In this document: piece after piece, positions 31,701 through 44,316 of the stretch
How positions within the stretch are numbered: position 1 is the stretch's first letter
Layout: each line of letters starts with the position of its first letter
The notes under the pieces: model-generated
The model's database searches: none
Told to the model about the DNA's origin: nothing
The model's input: only the letters and a program-made list of their open reading frames with translations
Assembly: GCA_963971285.1 (NCBI GenBank)
Contig: OZ020262.1
Span: 4,218,082-4,282,081 of the forward strand
Origin: Astropecten irregularis
Taxonomy: Eukaryota > Echinodermata > Asteroidea > Paxillosida > Astropectinidae
DNA: 64,000 nt
Direction: 5' to 3'
Position numbers and translations under genes: made by a program

Positions 31701-34700
31701 CAGAAACTTCCACACGCAGGAAAGGTTAAGGTATCAAACAGGAAAAATCAATTCTTCCCTCAAGACGGGTTCTATTTCAAGCCCCACAGACTTGAAGACC
31801 CACCTCTAAACCACCACACAGGAGGTGCATACAGTAAAAGGACGTGGACCTTGAGGGAGTTATGTATACATGACATGATGATGGAAAGGTGGCACCACAC
31901 AGACAGACACATACCAGTCAGACACTAGTCCTAAGAATCCTGGATATCAGAAGCTAGGTCTACAGAATCTTGCTCTCAGATGAAGCAACGACTGCATCAT
32001 CACAGTGCCGTAATTAAGCAGCAGACAAGACTAATGAAGAAGTCACAGACCCTAGAGATGTTTGGAGACATTCGCAGCATCGGCATACAAGGGAAGAAGA
32101 CTAACTCATCAGTATTATGAAACGCCGAACCCATCCCAGGCCACTGACCTCAAAAGAACAACAATATCATCTGATCTCCTTTGAATTTCTGAGCTAGCTT
32201 GCCTCTGGACACGCAAGGGCAGCACGGGTCATTTGCTTAGGTCCACACTCACAGATCACGACAAAACGGCGTGAAATTAACGGCAGACGGCAGGCAAGAA
32301 GGATCCACTGGGGGGGTCGCCTGACCCAGGAGCGCTGTTGACTGATTGGCTTGTCATAGCCACTCAGGCACAGCCACAGGAGCATCCTGCCACAGGAAAG
32401 GACTAACGAGCTTCCCGATATCGCAAGGGAATCGGGGTCGACAGGCCAGAACCTCCAATAAGGGGTCGGGTGGAAGAGTGGGAGGCAGGAGTGTAGTGGA
32501 ACAGGGAGAGAGTGACATGGGGGAAGCCAGGGGATGGAGGGTTGAAGAATGGCCACATGGGATCCCCCAAAACAGTTCAAGTTGACCAACAAGCTGTCAC
32601 AACAGCAACGAATTATACCAATAAATCCCAAAGGCCTTGAAGAAACGATCAACTGGAATCATATTTTCCATAGAACTGATGGGCAGATAAAAAACGGCGA
32701 CATGGTCAAGGTTCAATCGATATTTCATACGAATGCTAAATCTCAATTCCTATGTATGCAATACAAGTATACTGTGTTCACATGTTGGATAATCTATACT
32801 GTTATTTGCAGTTATAATGTATGATTCTCATTCTATGCTTACCATGCTTACTGGGTTAATTAGTACCAAATTTCTACGTGAGGTAAGTAAGCAAGAAATC
32901 CACAGTAACACAAACTACACATGATTGAAAATTCCTCCATTATCCATAAAATAGCTTAGAATTTTCTGCTTCTGTAAGCTCAAATTCTATGCTTACGGTG
33001 TTTAGCCATGAAATTGGGCCATGATCTTCAAATCGGACCAGTGTCAAAATAAAAACCCTGTCTGACACGCACACATATATATATATATCCTTGAGGGGTA
33101 CCGGTGCAAACTGTCAGCGGTAACCATGCTTTTACACTACTGGTGTGACTGGGTAAATACCTTTGGGAGTACCAACTCCAATCTTATGTGCTGAGGGCTG
33201 TAGGTGTTATGAGGATTTGTCACTGATAAGAGGGTAGAGAGTGAGGTGTATTAATACTTGACAGGGGACCACATACATTGTGTACTATGGGTGCGCTGTC
33301 TGCACTTTTAAGAGAAAGATGACCAATTATGAATCATACATGCAGTACATGTATATCGACATGTTGAAGTTACAATGAAGAAATGTGTCCCTATACTATT
33401 CCTGTTCACTGTACACCATTACACTGTACTGACAGTCAGACCCTTCCCTCTGCAACAAGGCTTAAATTCAAAGGCACAATACACCGATCCAGTAAACCAT
33501 GCCCCCTGACAAATTGACCAATCACAACGCGTTATTCGACAAATTGCCGCCATTTTGTCCGACAAAATGTTTTAAATTTTGTATTCTTTACTACACACTT
33601 TTCGTTAAGTTTACTTTTGTTTCGTATGTATAAGGCAATTCTGTGACAAAATCAGAGTTTTATTCTTAACCATGGTCAAACATTGTTTCTATTTTCATTA
33701 TATTTGTGACTCTCGATGCCCTGGCTGAGAGGAAATGTACATTTTTGGCCTTTTGCAAAACCAAAGTCCAACAGAGATAGGTGCTTTCGGTGGTTGAGGG
33801 TATGCGATGCTTCTTGTGTGGCCGATCGTGACCATTGTGTGCGTGCGCTTGGGCGTTGTTGCTTGGATGTTGCTATGGTGGGCATGGCCTACTGGATCGT
33901 TGTATTTCAAAGTCCTCCTCAGTGGTATAATAGAAATAAATAGAAATAAGTCTACCACTTACATGTATTTGACTACATCAAAACAAAATTGCTGAAGAGC
34001 AATTCCATGTGTAATGCGACTGACCGTTCACTGTTCAAAGCTAACATTTCCAATAGCATTACTCAGGCCTTCGTTGTAATAAAAATGAGGAGAGCTGCAA
34101 ATCGCTCTCCTTAAATCAAAGTAGAGAATTTAAGAGAGTGATTTTATCTCGCTAACAAAAATCAAGTTTGCGCTGCAAATTCAACTGCTAAAATCAACAT
34201 AGGGCCTACTCATACTAGTGAATAAAGAGAGCAGTTTGCTCTTGCTAAACTAAGTTTTTGCATGTGTCCGGTGTCAGAAAAAGAGAACATGCAAAAATGT
34301 GCTTGTCCTTTTGAAAAAAGATTATAAAAAGATAATACTATTTTTGTATTTTCCATAGAGGGTAAATGTCAGCAGGAAAAATATACGTGATGTTTTGAAA
34401 AAAAAAAGCAGCTCTCCTTAAATTATAATAGGAGCTCTTTTTTTTCACTCTCCTTGGAAAACATTAAGGAGATGTTTAATGTTGTTCATGTGATGTTTAC
34501 TGCTTTTGACTTGTATTCCGCCACTGTTTGCTGAGCATAACATTCACAAGGAGCTGTGGCTGGCATACTGATTTTATTTACAAAGGTTTTTGCTGCTTAC
34601 CGTTAGCAAATTTTGGTGATTAAGCAGCTCTATGAAATGGGAGACTTTGGAGAACCGGTCTTCAAGTCAACAGCGCACGCGCACGAAATTTTGAGCATGT

Positions 34701-35283
34701 GCGCATTATTTTGCACGTGCATGCGTTGTTGACTAGAAAACCAGCGGCCGATTTCATAAAATGTTGCAGTCGCAGAGCTAAGACTCATCCTTACTCTATG
34801 GATTCATCGCATCTATGCGACGCGTCACAACCACGAGGTGTCCCAAATCGAGTTGCGACGCGTCGCAGAGCTTTATGAAATCGGCCCCAGTTCTCCAGTC
34901 TCCCATTGGTCCCGGCATAAATAGTCCATGCCCATTTTCCTTCAAGATGAACTGTTAAGCTCACACAGGAAGCCTCTTACAAGAGGAGAAGTGGGATAAT
35001 CAAGTTATGAGACAAGCTCCACGTTGAAAGATTACCGAGCTACGATTACCAAGGCCACACTCTGACTACGTCAAAGCCTTGATATCAAGCAATGAAAGGA
35101 AGGGGGAAATCAATGAAAAAAATCAAAAGCCGAGAGGAAATGCTCGGACCAAGACCTAAAGACCCGTATCTCCTAGAGATCTGCAAGCTCATGCGTGGGA
35201 TTTAGACCATCTTTTCCAATCATGCCCTTTCTCAGACAAGCTTCAATGTCTTCCTACGTGAAGCCTTCGAGGCTGTGGTAGGT

Positions 35284-35521
35284 CAGGGGCCAATTTCATA
35301 GGGCTGCTTAGCACAAAAAGTTTGCTAAGCATGACATTTCTGTCTTTAGGATTAACAAACAAATTTCCGTGTGTAATGTATCACTTGTGATTGTTCTTTG
35401 GCTGTTGTTCGCTGACCATGAATATCAAATGGAATTTTCAATGGAGGTTTGTTTTATTAGGTAGGCTATATTTGTGCTAAGCAATTATTTGTGCTAAGCA
35501 GCTCTATGAAATTGGCCCCTG
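35284..35521. mobile_element. CAGGGGCC-family MITE
   Basis: Inverted ends CAGGGGCCAATTTCATAG and CTATGAAATTGGCCCCTG, with GCTTAGCACAAA-like subterminal repeats. The interior has CACTTGTGATTGTTCTTTGG and GACCATGAATATCAAATGG. The end shape recalls hAT elements, but no 8-bp target duplication is visible. Confidence 0.83.
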
Positions 35522-36550
35522 GCTCTAGCTAGGATGGCTGACAACTGTCATCTCAAGCTCCACAGGAGAGAGAGAGAGAGAGAAAAGACGACGTGGGCCG
35601 CTTCATGTTTCGATGCAAAACCGACAATGAGCCATCTGCTAGTTTAATCTTAATAGTATCTGGTACACAGACTTCTTTCATTGCACATTTATAAACAGTT
35701 TGAATTTCCCACACTAAAGACTCTTTTGCTACGGCCCATGATTCTGGGCAAGCTTTAGAATAGCGATACCCATCTCTGGAATGGACTGGTTCCTCTGTGC
35801 CATTCTTATCCATAATGCACAGTGCATTGGTGCAAGACTCCTATTTTGGAGTTAGGGTACCACGTTTAGACTAGCAAACAGTCGCTCGCGGAGTAAAACA
35901 GCAGAAGTCACGACTTATGCGTGGACTATAAAATTTTAAATTTGTGCACACAATTTTCATTATGCCATGTGCCTGGTAAAAATCTACTTTTTCGGAAAAT
36001 AGTGGACAAGAGCGGAAAATCGTAATCAACTAAAAAAAAAGTGGACATTTTTCGTCAAATGCAGAAAGGTTGGGAGGTCTGTATAATGTTAACATTCGGA
36101 ATTCATAGGGCCATGTCACACAAGGCATTATTATTTACAGCAGCAGCAGCTGATATGCATAACAGAAAATGTGGGTAGCACAAAGGACATTTTTCTGACA
36201 TTTTCTGAAAATCGTGGGAAAACAAAAACAGACGGAAGACTGCGCTTGGTCTCATTGATATTAAAAATAATGAGCAATGACAATGCACTGCTTACAATTT
36301 GAAGGGCACCTTCCCTGTAGCTTAAGTTCTCAACATGACTTTGAGCAACATGAAGGTATTAAGGGAGGCATCGGGCTTTGTCGTCCCTGCCCCCTACCCC
36401 CTGGTCATTACCCTGCCGCAAACTTTAAAATAATCCCGCTGACATTTCAAGTTCCTCTGAATAGAATAAAGTGAAGCTAGAAAATCTAAGCCCTACAGGT
36501 ATTTTGGCTGGGAGCCTTCCTGAATACGTACGTGCTCAAGCCCTACAGCG

Positions 36551-36789
36551 CAGGGTTAGAGATGCTTAGCACAAAAATTCGCTAAGCATGACAAATTTTT
36601 TGTCTTAATAGTAAAAACAGGATTAACAACCAAATTTCCGCGTGTTGTGTACCACTTACAATTGTTCTTTGGCTGTTGTTCACTGACCATGAATATCAAA
36701 TGGAATTTTCAATGGTGGTTTGTTTTATTGCGCAATTGGCTAAGCAATTTTTTTCGTTCTAAGCAGCTAGAGCTATGAAATTGGCCCCA
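36551..36789. mobile_element. CAGGGGCC-family MITE, left end degraded
   Basis: The interior is nearly the same as in the 35284 copy (ATTGTTCTTTGGCTGTTGTT, ATGAATATCAAATGG) and the right end AGCTATGAAATTGGCCCC is clear. The left end has decayed to CAGGGTTAGAGATGCTTAGC. Confidence 0.78.
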
Positions 36790-37101
36790 GAACTTGTGCA
36801 GCCCTGTGTCAGCAACAGAACATTCTTTAGATGCAAGCGATATGTCAAGTTTGATCACCTATACATACATGTCTGTGCTTGTGCATCAAAATCTTGACAA
36901 CATTAGGAAATGGACTTTGTCAGCTTTAGAGGTCAACTGCCCGAATAGATGTTGGCCTTTGAAGAGCGAAGAATTTAAGAGTTCAAGTACGGAGGACATT
37001 TTGTACAAGAGTGATAGGGTGAGAACTTGGGGCACAAGGAATGGAGACAACAAGGGTATAAAGGAAAGTGATTGTCTTGGTGCCCCAAGTAAATTGCCTT
37101 A

Positions 37102-37483
37102 AGCCCTGTCCGCTCTGGACCTTTTATGGGCAAAGTTACCGAGACACTGGGTACTTTACCCATTCTAAGTCCAGTGCAGACGTCTCGGGAAGTCTTCTTC
37201 TCAGTTACTTTTCCCGACCCGAGCAGGCATTTCTACCGGCCAACTTCTGCCCAGGAAGAATTCCTGAGACGCTTTACCCGAGACAAAAAGTCCAGTGTGG
37301 AGAGTGCGAGTCGGGAACCCTCATGAGCCTAGTATTGTCAGCTCGGTAATTCTTCTGTGCGTGCATGGTTAAGTTACCCAAGTCTTAAGTCCAAGTGCAG
37401 ACACCGGTAGTATTTGCTCATTTTTCATTTACCCATCGGCTCGGAGAAATCCCCGGTAAAAAACGTCCAGTGCGGACAGGGCT
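37102..37483. mobile_element. 382-bp TTA-flanked MITE, copy 2
   Basis: This is the same family as 15881-16273, with TTA on both sides (37099-37101, 37484-37486). The interiors align throughout, including CATGAGCCTAGTATTGTCAG and CATTTTTCATTTACCCATCG-type blocks. Confidence 0.85.
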
Positions 37484-38130
37484 TTAGTGCCCCTTTTCAT
37501 AAAGGGAACACTACCTTTCCGCCAGACCCTTTGTAACAGCCAAGTTTAAGCCTTTAGCTGGAATGGTGTGGAGGTGTTGTCATGTATCACCTATGACTGT
37601 GTGTGAACTTGATGGCGGTAATGCCTTGGTGTCCACTCACATGTTCCAGCAGCCACTCAGGTCTATGTCATGGCAACACCAATCAACAGAGAGGACAAGC
37701 TGGAGCGATCCACTAAGCCCAGCCCCATTTTAGTTTCTGACCAATCACAGACATGATTAATGTGAACATGTGTTTATTGACGCCCGACATGCAAGTACAC
37801 AGTGCGGTACTGAGAAGGAACATGTGTTGCCCATGTGTGCAGTAGGGGGGAGGGGGGAGGCGGAGGGGGAGCTTATTGGATTGGTCTATAGCAAGAGAGA
37901 AAACACTGGATCCCAGGACAAATTCGTTATCGCCGTGAAACAACAGCTATTGTGCTAACTTTGCAATTACAGTAATCACAGCTCACTGTTCCGACTGCAA
38001 GCTTCTTGCAAAGGTAGGCTGCCTTCCTACAAGCGGCTGACAATTCAGTGCAGAGAGACATGCTGTTGCCATTAGCAACAGCCACAGTCATAGCCGTTGA
38101 TTGCATTGCCGAGACTTTGGCTGAACTCAC

Positions 38131-38205
38131 CTTGAGTGTCATATCATCAGAACATGATGCCAGCATCGTTCCTGTTGGGTCCCATTTGATGGCATTGACT
38201 TCATT
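38131..38205 (-). CDS. TBL1XR1: TBL1X/TBL1XR1 orthologue, internal coding exon D (WD blade 5, part)
   Basis: This short 75-bp exon encodes 25 residues, [18 protein letters not shown] then SDDMTLK, the first three strands of WD blade 5. The match to TBL1XR1 is close to identity (the vertebrate form has GNLLASC). The acceptor is CCATTTACAG (AG at 38207-38206) and the donor is AAG|GTGAGT (GT at 38130-38129). It is phase 0 at both ends, so it joins exon C (ending in GHT) and exon E (starting with IWSM) without splitting a codon. The blade's final Trp-containing strand is on the next exon, 30 kb away. Because the exon is symmetrical in phase, skipping it would keep the frame but remove half a blade. 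Confidence 0.95.
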
Positions 38206-38248
38206 CTGTAAATGGCAAACATACACACAAGTATTAATACAAGCCTTG

Positions 38249-38412
38249 AATTTAACGGTGGCTACGGAGGCCATGGCCTTCATTGCCTGGTTCTTGGCCT
38301 TCGTGCCCTAATCAAAATGTTTCCATTTTGATTATGATTTTCCAATGGAAGTGCCCCTTGCAATTGAAAAGGGGCCTTGCCCCTTTCAGAACCAAATTCA
38401 AGACCTGTATCC
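38249..38412. repeat. Dispersed repeat with GGCCATGGCCTTC core, copy 1
   Basis: TTGAATTTAACGGTGGCTAC, GGAGGCCATGGCCTTCATTG, TTATGATTTTCCAATGGAAG and TGCCCCTTGCAAT are shared in order with 63062-63200. It ends AACCAAATTCAAG, an inverted match to its own start (CTTGAATTT). Confidence 0.75.
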
Positions 38413-38542
38413 AAGTTTGAAATGGATAAGCTATATGTTTCACCTCATGAGGGCGCATTATTAATGCCATCTGTAGGGTTGCACATACATTAGTATTACG
38501 CTACGGCCAAAATGTCAAGATGGGAGAATAATGTATCACATT

Positions 38543-38693
38543 CAGGGGCCAATTTCATAGAGCTGCTTACAAAGAACAATTGCAAGTGATACACAACACA
38601 TGGAAATTTGGTTGTTAATCCTGTTTAAATTAAGACAGAAATGTCATGCTTAGCAAATTTTTGTGCTAAGCAGCTCTATGAAATTGGCCCCTG
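38543..38693. mobile_element. CAGGGGCC-family MITE with internal deletion
   Basis: Both ends are clean (CAGGGGCCAATTTCATAGAG and its mirror), but the unit is only 151 bp and lacks the middle of the longer copies. Confidence 0.83.
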
Positions 38694-39277
38694 AAGGTTA
38701 AACATTTTTCAATTGACTTACTGAATTTGTACATTAACTTCATTACAAGTATGCTGTGCTGACCGTTTTTCCCAACTCATGGCCAGAGACGGCAATAAAT
38801 ATGTTATTTTGGTTTGTATTGCTGTGAAGAAGAAGTTCAAAAGGCCTTAGAGAGATGTCAACTTGAACAAGGTTCTAGCCTAGATAAAAATGACTTGCAT
38901 TGAAGATCAAAAAAGTTGCACTCAAAAGAAGTTATATACAGTCCTTGTTGTGAAAAGGGGGGAGTGGGCAGGGGAAACCGGCCAGCCAGGTGGGGAGACA
39001 ACTGGGGAGCCAGTCAACTGGCTGGTTGGGAGGGGACTAAACCCAGCCAGCTGCTAGCTGGCCAGGACTTCTCAGACAGGAACATAATATCAAAACCAGA
39101 TTATTCTTTCTTCATCTTGTTGGCAACATGGTCTGAATGATGACGCACATGTAGGATTGTACGGCAATAATCTAATAACCATCCATGGATGAAACCTACT
39201 GGGCAAAAAACCTTGAGATAAGACCTCTGGGTTTATTTCAGAACCACACCTTTCTCCTAGTTCTACCATGTCTACAG

Positions 39278-39613
39278 TTAAAGGTACTATCATATTTTGA
39301 TAGGGAACCAAACTGAAACAGAAATGGTCACAGGTTAAAGTCTAACTCAAAGGATATACATGTAAGATGGACGTACAAACATACTGCTAAAATTTGATCG
39401 CCTGAAATACTGTATCTGTCCAAAAATGAGTAAAACGAAAGATCGAAAACAGTTTTGATCTCCGAGATCAAAACCTCACAATTACAATTACCTCACAATT
39501 TCGTGTAACAATTATACTGTTTCCAATGATCATTTGAGCTGAAAATTTCACAGGTTTGTTTTTATTTCATGACAAATCAAATTATGATTACCAAAGTATG
39601 ATACTACCTTTAA
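39278..39613 (-). mobile_element. TTAA-family MITE, inverted copy
   Basis: Ends are TTAAAGGTACTATCATATTT and CAAAGTATGATACTACCTTT(AA). The interior is the reverse complement of the 8914 copy, with landmarks GAAATGGTCACAGG and TGTCCAAAAATGAGTAAAAC. Confidence 0.85.
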
Positions 39614-39758
39614 ATATTGCCGTTTGCATTTCTTACACTTACATTGTAATCTGTTTTAAGGTCGACAAATTTGAGGTGTGACAGAGGGGCTGTGTTGTCT
39701 GTCTTTGTCATCTTTAAGTATCCAAATCTTTTCCAAAAAACTCCAAGGAGCTTGATAA

Positions 39759-40145
39759 GGGCGCCCCCATTTAATTCTATGGTTCTCATTTCTGACCGAC
39801 CCATATTTTGGGCTCCGACCGAAGAAAAAAAAAACTTTCTTTTTTGCCGCCGACCCTGTCCAGAATTTCTGGAGACAAAAATTGTCTCCAAAAATTGTCT
39901 CCAAAAATTCTGAGTATTCTTTTTTTTTTTTGGCCGATAAACCTCAAATTTTTATACTTTTTATCACTGAAATAATACAAAAATATTCAAACGCGATTAC
40001 AGTGAATACAATGAACATCATTTTCTTTAGGTTTTTGTGTATTCAGCCAGATTTTTTTTCTTCCAAACTTTTTTTTTTTTCGACCGACCGACCCTCCCTC
40101 AAGGTGAAAAAGAAATGAGAACCATAGAATTAAATGGGGGCGCCC
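39759..40145. mobile_element. 387-bp TAA-flanked MITE with perfect 35-bp ends
   Basis: 39759-39793 (GGGCGCCCCCATTTAATTCT...) is the exact reverse complement of 40111-40145. TAA lies at 39756-39758 and 40146-40148 as the target duplication. The interior is T/A-rich with GACCGACC motifs and three ATTGTCTCCAAAAA-like repeats. There is no gene inside. Confidence 0.9.
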
Positions 40146-40376
40146 TAATCAGCTGAGAGGGGGGTTGTGGCATGGATTTGATTAAAAAAACGATTTGAAT
40201 TTCCTAAATATAAAAAAAAAGTCTCTGAAATACATTGCACAGTGAGTCACCAGAAGCCGGAGCTTGGCTGATGTAAAGCAGCATGCTTATGGGAACAAGA
40301 AAGGTGAGCAATCCGACTGAACAGGGTTTCTATAATAGGAAACAGGTGCTGGGTTGTTCAGCCTCTTGGCAGCATG

Positions 40377-40730
40377 CTTAAAGGTAATAGAGTGTATCAT
40401 ACTTTGTCAAAAAAATACAGACTCATGGGCAAAATACAGTAACAGCCATCTGTGAAAATTTCAGTCCTATACGATGCCCACTTTTTGAGAAAACAATGAA
40501 AAACAGCCACGGTATTTCTTGAGTCATTTCTCTTTTATTTTTGATCTTTTAAAAGATCAAAAAGATTTTTGGTCATTGTTTTACTAATTTCTGGATAAAT
40601 ACATCATTTTAGGCAGAAACATTTTAACGGTATGTTTCTACCACTACCATCTTCATACATTGTAAGTTATAGGTAAATCTGTGAACATTTCTGTTTTGGT
40701 TTCTTACCAAAGTATGATACTACCTTTAAA
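40377..40730 (+). mobile_element. TTAA-family MITE
   Basis: Ends are TTAAAGGTAATAGAGTGTAT and AAGTATGATACTACCTTTAA. The interior includes the hairpin GATCTTTTAAAAGATC and the GTGCCCAC-like block (here GATGCCCACTTTTTGAG). Confidence 0.87.
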
Positions 40731-43700
40731 GGTTTGTGGAAGGTTTAGCAGGAAATGGGATCTAGACTAAAGGGATGGGAACAAAGCAGTAGGGGTCACT
40801 CCTTGTAAAGTAAGGTCAGTCAGCTGGTATTCATCAACGTGTTCCTCGGTTCGGTCAAATTTATTGCAGGTATTGGACATGTACACGGAAGGTGTGCTGG
40901 GTGGTGCAGGTACATGTACCGTTAAGTTCCATGTAAACACCGCACCTATGTATACAGTGCACCCCCAAATTTTGACATCAGCCGGCAGAAAAAAAAAAAT
41001 TAGCCGTGGACGACCAGAAAAATATAGAAAACTGCAGCGCTCATTTTTCTTAGCTCATTTGTGATTTGTATTTCAATTGAGAATTGAGCAGTTTGCAAAA
41101 AATAAAAATAATGAATTCCTCAATCCAACTCACAATTTTCAGCTATGTTTTGCATGAGTTTGCAACAACCCGAAGTGTCTCTACCTAGGTTACCAGTGCC
41201 ACACCATGTCATGTGCCACGCCGCAGCGAAAGCAGTACTATCATTGTGTGCAGCCTACATTGTGTCGTGCACACGTGCAAACAGTATTCGATCTCCACCA
41301 TAGTACATGTGTAGACTTCCTCTGCAGTCTACATTTTCAACGAACAATACATTCCCGTTCCGTATACATGTACCTCAATTCCAGTCTGTTACACCTGTAA
41401 CTACATACATTTGCGTGAGCGGACAATTTGTAGGGCTTAGTGAAATTGAACCCTGCATGCCCTATGATGCAAGTGTCTCAAATCGTCAACTGACTGGTTA
41501 GTCAGAGGCCATGAAACAACAAAATATAATGCTGCAATATACCGTGAATCTTTCCAGATACACAGCATGGGAAATAACTTTACTTGTGCATTGCTGATGG
41601 AACATGGTGTCCATGAGATACCTAGATATCTTGTTGCACATAAAGCAATGATGCGAGCACAAGAAATGGCATACTGAGACCATACCACAGGGCTCAAAAT
41701 AGTACTAGCCCGGTGGACAATGTCTAGCAAAAACCACTCTGGGCTAGCTAGACTCACTTCCTTGGTTGCCCAGTGGGCTAGCAAAAAAGATAACGACCTA
41801 ACCTACATAATAAGGTATGGTCAACATATGTATGGACTAGTACAAATCTAAACGGGCTAGCAAAATCTGAAGTAAGCTGGCCCGGTGGGCTAGCCAGGAA
41901 ATAAAGTTAGTGCAAGGCCTGTGTGAACATCAACAAAGGGTTGGGCAAGTCTCAGTCGGTAGAGTGTTGCTACAGTAACTCAGAGCAAGTGTCAATCATA
42001 CTGGTGGCTGATTTAAAAGACCCAAACTAGTCCTGTCAGTTTCTCAAGTGGTTAATAACGTAATTATGTTTGAATTTCCAAAGGATATTTCACTCGCAGA
42101 TAAAAACCAAACACAAACGGCCTTGCCCCTTTCAAGGAATAAAAATGCCAGGTCTTTATAAAAACCACCCTTTAAAAGATTGCAAATCAATCTGAGCTCA
42201 GAAGGAACATGTGCAGACTGCCAGGGATAGTCAGCACCAAGAGGCATGAGTCAAGCCTTCTCCATGCACGTATGGGTGACGGGGGGCACGCTGCGGTATC
42301 TGTGTCTGGAGACAGTCCCTGTCTTCGAGTATCGCGATGACGAGAGACGGGCAACATCGACAGGAAGTCTCATTTTGTTAAAACCGTGCCATCTTTTAGT
42401 TTGGAAGATGTTACAGAGCATTCGTGATTGTCTGATGACTAAGACTATGCCAGTCTAGTCACTTCAATACACCACAGGGTATTCTAATACTTTTTTTTTT
42501 TAGGGTATGTACTTATCCTTCTGAGAGGGCGCCCTCTTGTGAGCAAATCCACAATGAGTAAAATACTGAACGTAAGCAGTGTCAGGTGTTCAGGAGACTG
42601 GATTTGATTGGTCGAAAGAGGGTTGGTATGACGTGGTAACCAGTTAAGGTTACATTTCTTCTTGACCATTCTGGGTTTGCTGGGAGAGACCTAGTTCTTC
42701 TAAAGGAAAGGCTGTTCCAAAAGCACTATTCTAACCCCTTCCGCCCGGGAAGCAGCTTCGTTTCATGACGTGATCATATTCACAAATTGTTTTATTAATT
42801 TGATTGCATTGAATGGGGGTACTGTCTGGAAAAAGAGGTTCAATGAACTTTTACTGTCCCCAAAAATGGGCTCATTGTGGTGGATCTACCTCGTGATTTG
42901 CATTTGAATAGATCGGCATTTTCGAGCAGAGCGCAATCTGTGAGCCCCAAACACAGCTGCCGTGACACTGATTACATCCACAAGGAATTTGGGCTATTGT
43001 CCGCCGGTGTCTAATAATCCTGGCCAGTGAAAATTAAACCCAAGCACAAGGGGTTAAAGACCATCAAAGTGAATGGTAGTGCAGATTACCTCCATTCCAG
43101 TCATTGAAATAAGAACACACTTCCCTTGCACTAAACAGCAAGAGACCTTTCTTTTGCAACGTCACAGCCTGAGTTTTTGCCAACCAAGATCGCGGAAACT
43201 ACGGAGAGCCCCCAAAGCCGGGCATAAAAAATAACCACAAATTGAACACAATTTGTACATAAAGTTTCATTAACATTGAAAGATATTACTGAATGTAATG
43301 AAAACAACACAAGCAATGATGGTATGTTTTTTGTACAGCTATGGAAAGTTTGCAAAAATGTTGAATTTGGTCACGCCGTCTGTCGAGAAGACGAAATTTG
43401 TGCAACATTTGGCCGCCCATGCCAACCACGGGCCAGTGTTTGTAAATAAAAGAAAGGTCTATAATACATCCTGCAATATGTATGCATGTAGAGCGCCCTC
43501 TTGTGATGGACTTACCCCAACAAGGAGCGTATATGTATCATTTATATGCAGTAGTTCTTCCCGCCCTTATCTCTGGCCCGCCCATTTCAATAACCACGGA
43601 TGCCTTGCATTATGGCCAACCGTGTTATCAAGGCACACATGTGCAACATGGGGATGTAAAATGCCAATCCTTTTTACACACACACATGTCCACGCTGATA

Positions 43701-44023
43701 AACCTCACATCGCAGAGTTATTCTCGGACTGACGTCCCCGCAAGGAATTCGATCCGTCTTTTTCAGGAAGATTTTCATTTATAGAAGTTTAGGACCAAGG
43801 GGGAATACTGTAGATGCATCGAGGGCTTTATTAAGGCCTGGATGCCCCATGGGTATTTAATGAACGGCAAGGGGAAGGATTTTGAGAACATGTGCTCAAA
43901 CGGTGAACTACGAATGCTTCAAATATGGGCTGATTGCCTAATTGCGCAATTTGGAATGTTCCTGCTGGATGTAGTCCGATGGTACTTGAGAAAAGGGGGA
44001 GGGGGTTGAAGGAATAAGGGGTT

Positions 44024-44316
44024 TTAAAGGGCACGTACAGAATTGGTAACAAACCAAAACAGAAATGTTCACAGATTTACGTATAACTTAGGGCATAGGG
44101 CCTACTATCAAAATGTTTTCGCCTGAAATGCTGTACTTATCCAGAAAAGAGTATGAAATCAAACACCAAAACTATTTTGATCTTGGACAGATAAAACATG
44201 ACACAGCTATTCCCACACAATTTAACATAACAATTGCAATTTGTTGTTTTCTACTATTTCCGATAATCAATTGAGCTGAACATTTCACAGGTTTGTTTTT
44301 ATTCCATGACATATTG
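44024..44316 (-). mobile_element. TTAA-family MITE, truncated inverted copy
   Basis: TTAAAGGGCACGTACAGAAT begins the element; AAACAGAAATGTTCACAG, TTATCCAGAAAAGAG and GAACATTTCACAGG match the inverted interior. The far end is missing after TTTTATTCCATGACA. Confidence 0.75.

Larger units (their letters stand above)
8134..38130 (-). other. 30-kb intron between exons D and E
   Basis: This is the longest intron in the window and it interrupts WD blade 5. It carries the Ty3/gypsy retrotransposon (20957-28506, opposite strand), TTAA-family elements (8914, 10432), TTA-flanked 390-bp elements (15881, 37102), telomere-motif repeats (8211, 10109, 11944, 20391), CAGGGGCC-ended elements (20903/28507, 35284, 36551), the CTACGAT family (17588, 17917) and a SINE-like unit (9528). 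Long intervals such as 12120-15880, 18100-19370, 28710-34480 and 32830-34540 show no convincing gene. They contain scattered TACATGTA-type runs, short microsatellites (TA at 33068-33089, GA at 35563-35584) and a roughly 18-bp array near 13887-13960. Frames of up to 152 codons there lack family resemblance. Confidence 0.85.
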
